Positions 6,799 through 9,784 of a DNA stretch of 9,784 nt are shown here, in pieces. The translations under genes were made by a program, and so were the position numbers. Within the stretch, counting starts at the first letter, position 1; every line of letters begins with the position of its first letter. The stretch is from Candidatus Hermodarchaeota archaeon. GTDB taxonomy: Archaea > Asgardarchaeota > Hermodarchaeia > Hermodarchaeales > Hermodarchaeaceae. The notes beneath the pieces were generated by a model, which was not told the DNA's origin, did not search any database, and was given only the letters and a program-made list of their open reading frames with translations. Location of the stretch: positions 1 to 9,784 of the forward strand of contig JAEOTD010000065.1 in the NCBI GenBank assembly GCA_016839995.1. Direction: 5' to 3'.

Positions 6799-7376
6799 AA
6801 GCTGACGCCCGTATTCGAATTCCCAAATCACGTATCGCCGTTGTCATCGGACCCGACGGTGCTATCAAGCGCCAATTAGAAAAGACGACAAAAATCGCTA
6901 TCACAATTGACAGCTCAGACGGACTCGTTGTCATGGAATCCATGGAAGATTGCGAAGACCCACTAGCCGTCTGGAAAGCCCGGGACATCGTCCAAGCCAT
7001 CGGGCGCGGATTTAGCCCTCAACGCGCTTTCGCCCTGTTAGATGACGATGTGTATCTCCGAATTATCAACTTGGAAGAATTCGGGAACACCCCCAACCAA
7101 ATTCGCCGGCTCAAAGGGCGAGTCATTGGGCAAGGGGGCAAGACCCGGCGAAACATTGAGGAACTCACTGACACCTATGTAGCCATCATGGGAAACACCA
7201 TCAGCGTCATTGGCGAAGTGGAAAACCAACAGATAGCCGTAAACGCGATTGTTCGACTCCTCCGTGGCGCAGAACACTCCACCATCAACCGCTATCTCAA
7301 CACCCAACGTCGCCAAATGAAAAAACGGCGTGCCCTCGAATTATGGCAACCCCTAGGCCCTGATGCCACCGAATAA
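6795..7376 (+). CDS. pno1: KH-domain ribosome assembly protein Pno1/Dim2
   Basis: A 193-residue protein with two KH domains. KH1 (about 3-80) has VIGPDGAIKRQLEK (17-30), a GxxG-type loop, and KARDIVQAIGRGFSPQRA (61-78), the Pno1/Krr1 signature. KH2 (about 86-165) has the canonical loop VIGQGGKTRRNIEE (110-123) and ends in AIVRLLRGAEHSTINRYL. The C-terminal tail is basic (RRQMKKRRALELW). In eukaryotes Pno1 (Dim2) binds the 3' end of pre-18S rRNA and recruits the dimethyltransferase; the archaeal protein is thought to bind the 3' end of 16S rRNA. Overlap with RIO1 by 4 nt fits their joint action in late small-subunit maturation. The length is that of complete archaeal members. No T-rich terminator is obvious in the 90 nt that follow. 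Confidence 0.94.
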   Translation: MKADARIRIPKSRIAVVIGPDGAIKRQLEKTTKIAITIDSSDGLVVMESMEDCEDPLAVWKARDIVQAIGRGFSPQRAFALLDDDVYLRIINLEEFGNTPNQIRRLKGRVIGQGGKTRRNIEELTDTYVAIMGNTISVIGEVENQQIAVNAIVRLLRGAEHSTINRYLNTQRRQMKKRRALELWQPLGPDATE

Positions 7377-7466
7377 TCTCACAGCATCTCTTCACCCGTC
7401 AAATCTCCAACGATATCACAGGGAAAGAGATAAAAAAGAGTGATGAAATTGCACAGCTACTCACAC

Positions 7467-7575
7467 GCCGAGGTGGCTCAGCCGGGTTAGAGCGGGAGCC
7501 TGTCAACGCCAGATGGCGTACAGTCCGATGCTGTTAACCTCTAGGTCAGCAGTTCAAATCTGCTCCTCGGCGCCA
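7467..7575 (+). tRNA. tRNA-Asn(GUU) with a 31-nt intron at position 30/31, CCA encoded
   Basis: Acceptor GCCGAGG (7467-7473) pairs with CCTCGGC (7565-7571); discriminator G, then encoded CCA (7573-7575). The D stem is GCTC/GAGC and the T arm AGCAG-TTCAAAT-CTGCT. Removing 7499-7529 joins GGAG (27-30) to G31 and gives anticodon stem GGAGG/CCTCT (with one G-T pair) around loop CTGTTAA, anticodon GTT at 7533-7535, and variable loop AGGTC. Without removal the first loop-like stretch CTGTCAA would suggest Asp(GUC), but no stem fits. The result is a full cloverleaf with G73, normal for Asn. The run of T after 7575 (tttcttg, ctttt) may end transcription. An A-rich gataaaaaag about 35 nt upstream is a possible promoter element. 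Confidence 0.92.
7499..7529 (+). other. tRNA-Asn intron within the anticodon stem (30/31)
   Basis: Folding by hand: exon CGGG (7493-7496) pairs with intron TCCG (7524-7527) as the 4-bp central helix with one G-U pair. Bulges are AGC (7497-7499) and ATG (7528-7530). The inner helix is CTGT (7500-7503) with ACAG (7520-7523), capped by hairpin CGCC-AGAT-GGCG (7507-7518). Splicing after the second nucleotide of each bulge (AG^C, AT^G) gives the intron ends used here. The outer helix is weak, about 2 bp. Confidence 0.82.
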
Positions 7576-7609
7576 CTTTCTTGTTTCAATCTTTTAATCT
7601 AACCAATAA

Positions 7610-8062
7610 CTAGCCATACATTGCATGGCGCTCAGGGAACCGTTTCAAACTCATCGACCGAACGCTGGTTTCTAATTCTCGGTCAAGGGCTTCTTGCCGA
7701 TCCGACATAACTGTCCTTAATTTGGAAGCACTATCATCAGAATACCGTTGAATCCCTTGCGCTATCACAACCCCCTTCCGTTGTGGGGCAGCAATCTGAA
7801 ACAGAAATGGTTTCCCTTCCTGCATGATACGATTGTGGAGCTTTTCATCCACACGACGATGCGTCGTTCCAACGCCAATCACTTCGAATGGATTGACCGG
7901 CTCAGTTTTCATCTGCCACAACCGATCTCGGTGCAAAATGAAAGTATCATATAACCCCTGGTCTGTCGCACCGGATAAGACCCGCCAGCCATGGCTCTCC
8001 TTGTCATAGCGTTTCTTCATCTCCATGAGCACGTCGCCAATCGGCTTCACCGTCACCGGCAA
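7610..8062 (-). CDS. Unrecognised 150-residue protein
   Basis: I do not recognise this family. The protein has 150 residues, mixed charge, no membrane helix, signal peptide or cysteine motif. The central part (about 35-105: YDTFILHRDRLWQMKTE, PFEVIGVGTTHRRVDEKL, PFLFQIAAPQRKGVVIAQGI) alternates strands and short helices and looks like a compact alpha-beta domain; the C-terminal third is helical and basic. The start is TTG at 8062; GTG at 8056 and an ATG near residue 13 are alternatives. GGATGGTGG just upstream could be the ribosome site. It is convergent with tRNA-Asn, 34 nt apart. Base composition resembles the housekeeping genes rather than tnpB, and it has long open frame with sensible residue composition, so it is probably a real gene. 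Confidence 0.65.
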   Translation of the reverse strand: MPVTVKPIGDVLMEMKKRYDKESHGWRVLSGATDQGLYDTFILHRDRLWQMKTEPVNPFEVIGVGTTHRRVDEKLHNRIMQEGKPFLFQIAAPQRKGVVIAQGIQRYSDDSASKLRTVMSDRQEALDRELETSVRSMSLKRFPERHAMYG

Positions 8063-8072
8063 ACCACCATCC

Positions 8073-8098
8073 TTTCCTAAGGAAAATCGTACTTAAAG
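8073..8098 (-). promoter_or_regulatory. Palindrome and TATA-like box upstream of the unrecognised gene
   Basis: TTTCCT (8073-8078) and AGGAAA (8080-8085) form a 6+1+6 palindrome 11-23 bp before the TTG start. On the minus strand CTTTAAGTA (8098-8090) just upstream resembles a TATA box. A repressor operator between box and start would fit, but the sequence is short and could be chance. Confidence 0.3.
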
Positions 8099-8127
8099 AA
8101 AGCACTGGTTATAGACCCAAAACGAAA

Positions 8128-8207
8128 TGGTGCGGGAGCTGGGAATTTCCACCGTCTAATTGTATTCAAACAGCTTTTGAACCCAGGAACACGACAGGAG
8201 CCTAAAC
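8128..8207 (-). pseudogene. tRNA-Leu 3'-half fragment, with T-loop intron and CCA
   Basis: On the minus strand this stretch matches the 3' half of the complete tRNA-Leu(UAG) further right. From U33 it reads TTAGGCTCCTGTCGTG (15 of 16 identical), then TCCTGGGTTCAAA, a 31-nt intron-like segment (8175-8145), and TCCCAG, CTCCCGC, A and CCA (8130-8128). There is no D arm, no acceptor 5' strand and no anticodon-stem 5' strand; the preceding DNA is the end of tnpB, 13 nt away. The variable arm lacks six bases (TAGACG) of the complete copy. It therefore cannot form a tRNA alone. T stem and acceptor 3' strand are unchanged, while the intron has diverged. It is best read as one copy of a duplicated integration target. 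Confidence 0.85.
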
Positions 8208-8220
8208 TGTTGTCCGAAAC

Positions 8221-9432
8221 CTATCCAGCAGATTCTAAAGAACCCGTAGTGTTCGGTTCCTGCTTCATCGATGGGCACTGACCTTCAAGAGGCCTGTAAC
8301 CTCCCACCTCTAGACAGGCGTTTTCAGTCTCCACCCAACCGGCGGCGACCAGATTTTTGGCAGCATTCAAATCTCGATTTATTTCTAGCCCACATGACTC
8401 ACACTGAAATTCACGAGTAAATAATGAAAGTTTATTTTTTATATGCCCACATCTTGAACATCGCTTAGAAGATGGAAAGAATCGAGGAGCAAGCACTAGC
8501 TTTGATCCATACCATTTTGTTTTATATTCGAGTTGTCTGCGAAATTCGAAGAAACCCACATCAGTTATTGCCCGACCAAGGGTTTTGTTTCGGATTAAGC
8601 CTTTTACACAAAGATTTTCGATCACAATCTGGCTGTGGTTCTTAGCCAAATATGTCGTTAACTTGTGTAAAACATCCTTTCGACAATTACTAATCCGCCA
8701 ATGTAATTTCGCAAGACGAATAACCGCCTTTCTTCGATTTTGAGATCTATTTCTTTTACGGGAAACTTGACGAGATAACTTCCTGAGTTTTCGAAGTTTT
8801 GAAGCAAATACTCTGTGATTTTCATATTCGGTGCCATCAGATAATATTGCTAAGAAGTTAATACCGAGGTCTACACCAACTTTTGGACCATGAACCGGAG
8901 TTGGATCAGGAAGATTTAGTTCAACACAAATACTCACAAACCAACGATCTGCTTTTCTAGATACAGTAGCATTTAGGATTCGCCCAAGAATTTTTGGGAC
9001 TTCTTTTAGACGTATTTTTCCTAATCGTGGCAGTTGAATACGTTTGTCAGTAACTCTGATTGGTCCTCCCAACCTGAAACTCTCATTTCGTCCTTTTCTC
9101 TTGAATTTTGGAAAACCAATCCTAGTTCCATTCCTTAATCCACGACGAAAATTCTGAAATGCTTTGTCTAGGTCCTGAAGGGCTGCTTGCGGTGCGTATT
9201 TCGACACTTCATACATCCATGGAAATTTGGAGAGTTTGAGTCGATTAAGTTCTCTATGTTGCTCAATAGAATTCGTAAATCGTTCTTTCCCTGTTTTCGT
9301 TTGATATCTTCTAATACGTTCTTCTAATCCCCAATTATAAGCGAATCTAGCACACCCTGCATGCTTTGCCATATGTGTCCGTTGGCGATTATTGGGATCT
9401 AATTCATACCGATAAGCCCTGTAAATCAGCAT
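8221..9432 (-). CDS. tnpB: TnpB RNA-guided nuclease of an IS605/IS607-type element
   Basis: A 403-residue TnpB with all landmarks. The N-terminus (MLIYRAYRYELDPNNRQ) and the KYAPQAALQDLDKAFQNFRR segment (79-97) are typical. RuvC-I is VGVDLG with D188; RuvC-II is IVIENL with E272; the zinc finger has C325/C328 and C344/C347; RuvC-III is INRDLNAA with D354. The end, PSMKQEPNTTGS, is the usual TnpB tail. So it appears complete and catalytically intact. TnpB cuts DNA under guidance of an omega RNA transcribed from the gene's 3' end and the DNA beyond it. No tnpA transposase or serine recombinase is in the window. It is visibly AT-richer than its neighbours (35% GC in the 60-base line at 8701, against 55% in the line at 6421 in RIO1), suggesting acquisition. 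It lies between two copies of the tRNA-Leu 3' half. The ATG at 9432 has no good Shine-Dalgarno. Confidence 0.95.
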   Translation of the reverse strand: MLIYRAYRYELDPNNRQRTHMAKHAGCARFAYNWGLEERIRRYQTKTGKERFTNSIEQHRELNRLKLSKFPWMYEVSKYAPQAALQDLDKAFQNFRRGLRNGTRIGFPKFKRKGRNESFRLGGPIRVTDKRIQLPRLGKIRLKEVPKILGRILNATVSRKADRWFVSICVELNLPDPTPVHGPKVGVDLGINFLAILSDGTEYENHRVFASKLRKLRKLSRQVSRKRNRSQNRRKAVIRLAKLHWRISNCRKDVLHKLTTYLAKNHSQIVIENLCVKGLIRNKTLGRAITDVGFFEFRRQLEYKTKWYGSKLVLAPRFFPSSKRCSRCGHIKNKLSLFTREFQCESCGLEINRDLNAAKNLVAAGWVETENACLEVGGYRPLEGQCPSMKQEPNTTGSLESAG

Positions 9433-9526
9433 TTATCAAGCCTTGCAACAGTCTCTAGATACTTTATTTGAAAATAGAATTATTAACTTAACACGGACTA
9501 CTGGAGAAGTAAACAATGTTGAAGAA

Positions 9527-9646
9527 TGGTGCGGGAGCTGGGAATTTCAGCCATTGAAATATCATTCTAATAGCTTTTGAACCCAGGAACGTCTACACGA
9601 CAGGGGCCTAAGCCCTGCACCTTTGGCCAAGCTTGGTTACTCCCGC
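9527..9646 (-). tRNA. tRNA-Leu(UAG) with a 32-nt intron in the T loop (59/60), CCA encoded
   Basis: On the minus strand acceptor GCGGGAG (9646-9640) pairs with CTCCCGC (9537-9531), then A73 and encoded CCA (9529-9527). The D stem is ACC/GGT; anticodon stem CAGGG/CCCTG (9617-9613, 9605-9601) encloses loop CTTAGGC with anticodon TAG at 9610-9608. The variable arm is long (TCGTGTAGACG and adjoining bases), as required for Leu. The T stem CTGGG/CCCAG is separated by 44 bases instead of 7. Removing 9575-9544 yields the standard loop TTCAAAT. tRNA-Glu lies 20 nt upstream on the same strand, so both may share a precursor. Simple gene finders may miss this gene because the intron splits the T loop. 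Confidence 0.92.
9544..9575 (-). other. tRNA-Leu T-loop intron (59/60)
   Basis: Hand folding gives a full bulge-helix-bulge. The outer helix is the T stem. The central helix is TTCA (9581-9578) with TGAA (9549-9546). The two 3-nt bulges are AAA (9577-9575) and ATT (9545-9543). The inner helix is GCTATT (9574-9569) with AATGGC (9555-9550), one G-U pair, around a 13-nt loop. Cutting after the second nucleotide of each bulge leaves exactly A59 and T60. Confidence 0.88.
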
Positions 9647-9666
9647 AGTGTTCTGGTGGGTGGGAG

Positions 9667-9744
9667 TGGTGCCCTGACCGGGATTCGAACCCGGGTCCAC
9701 GGGGCGAAAGCCCATGATGATTGACCTGGCTACACTATCAGGGC
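9667..9744 (-). tRNA. tRNA-Glu(UUC), CCA encoded
   Basis: On the minus strand acceptor GCCCTGA (9744-9738) pairs with TCAGGGC (9677-9671), then A73 and encoded CCA (9669-9667). The D arm GTG...CAT with GTGTAG-CCAGGTCAAT is the usual archaeal tRNA-Glu form. Anticodon stem ATGGG/CCCGT encloses CTTTCGC with anticodon TTC at 9708-9706. The T arm is CCGGG-TTCGAAT-CCCGG. There is no intron. It is the first gene of a Glu-Leu pair. TTTTAT at 9784-9779 (minus strand), about 35 nt upstream, may be its TATA box. Confidence 0.96.
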
Positions 9745-9784
9745 ACGGGTGTAGTTGTGAAGGGCTGGTTCTAGTTGGATAAAA

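Larger units (their letters stand above)
8128..9612 (-). mobile_element. Putative tRNA-Leu-integrated mini-element carrying tnpB
   Basis: The 3' half of tRNA-Leu, from the anticodon loop to CCA, occurs in direct orientation at both ends (9612-9527 and 8207-8128) with tnpB between. One copy completes a full tRNA gene; the other is orphaned. This is the classic layout left by an element that integrates at a tRNA anticodon loop and restores the gene with its own copy of the 3' half. The unit is about 1.4 kb and has no integrase, so it would be a remnant or a non-autonomous element. A simple partial tandem duplication with later tnpB insertion is the main alternative. Confidence 0.55.

Noticed and set aside
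6638..7000. 120-codon minus-strand frame across the RIO1/Pno1 junction.
   Set aside because: Both overlapped genes are certain, and the frame has no ribosome site or domain.
7467..7575. Reading the tRNA at 7467 as tRNA-Asp(GUC) from loop-like CTGTCAA.
   Set aside because: GGAGC before it has no matching 3' strand, while removing 7499-7529 gives a complete stem and anticodon GTT with the discriminator and variable loop expected for Asn.
7748..8009. Two short plus-strand frames over the unrecognised gene.
   Set aside because: Each is 61-68 codons, without a ribosome site or sensible composition; the 150-codon minus-strand frame is the better reading.
8128..8207. The left tRNA-Leu copy as a second working tRNA-Leu.
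   Set aside because: It has no 5' half (acceptor 5' strand, D arm, anticodon-stem 5' strand) and its variable arm is shortened by six bases. A split tRNA with a 5' half elsewhere is possible, but no joining helix was seen.
1..9784. CRISPR array, rRNA gene, riboswitch or toxin-antitoxin pair.
   Set aside because: No regularly spaced repeat, rRNA-like segment or conserved riboswitch core was seen; the only clear long repeat is the tRNA-Leu 3' half.

Overview
The window looks like chromosomal DNA from an archaeon, most likely an Asgard archaeon (Promethearchaeota; a Thorarchaeia-like genome would fit). Evidence: archaeal/eukaryotic information-processing genes only (aIF2-beta, aIF1A, NMD3, Nep1, RIO1, Pno1/Dim2, an RPA32-like protein), tRNA genes with bulge-helix-bulge introns, Shine-Dalgarno sites plus TATA-like boxes, and a large secreted-face membrane protein with a longin/roadblock-like cytoplasmic domain. 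The Asgard assignment is an inference from gene content and moderate GC, not a proven placement.

Layout. 1-1697: 3' part of a receptor-like membrane protein (many N-glycosylation sequons outside, one membrane helix, a longin/roadblock-like domain and a possible winged helix inside). 1801-2565: OB-fold plus winged-helix protein of the RPA32 type. 2727-4758: aIF2-beta, DUF424 and NMD3, tightly packed. 4814-5930: aIF1A and the rRNA methyltransferase Nep1. 6028-7376: RIO1 kinase and the KH protein Pno1/Dim2, overlapping by 4 nt. Together 2.7-7.4 kb is a same-strand block joining translation initiation to small- and large-subunit maturation: Nep1, RIO1 and Pno1 act on the small subunit, NMD3 on the large subunit, and aIF1A and aIF2-beta on the initiating small subunit.

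From 7.4 kb the character changes to a tRNA-rich, accessory region. tRNA-Asn(GUU) carries a 31-nt intron inside its anticodon stem (30/31). It is followed by an unrecognised 150-aa gene on the minus strand. Then come a 3'-half copy of tRNA-Leu, an apparently intact tnpB (403 aa), an entire tRNA-Leu(UAG) with a 32-nt intron in the T loop (59/60), and tRNA-Glu(UUC), all on the minus strand. The tRNA-Leu 3' half, starting at the anticodon loop, is thus present on both sides of tnpB as a direct repeat. This is the footprint expected of an element integrated in a tRNA gene, here about 1.4 kb with no integrase. Both tRNA introns can be folded by hand into 3-nt bulge / 4-bp helix / 3-nt bulge motifs that put the splice sites after the second bulge nucleotide.

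The most interesting points are the tRNA-Leu/tnpB arrangement (including a tnpB guide RNA that would read into tRNA-Leu sequence), the two non-canonical tRNA introns, the lysine-rich tail of aIF2-beta, and the receptor-like protein at the left edge. No CRISPR array or rRNA gene was seen. No gene-free stretch exceeds 300 bases.
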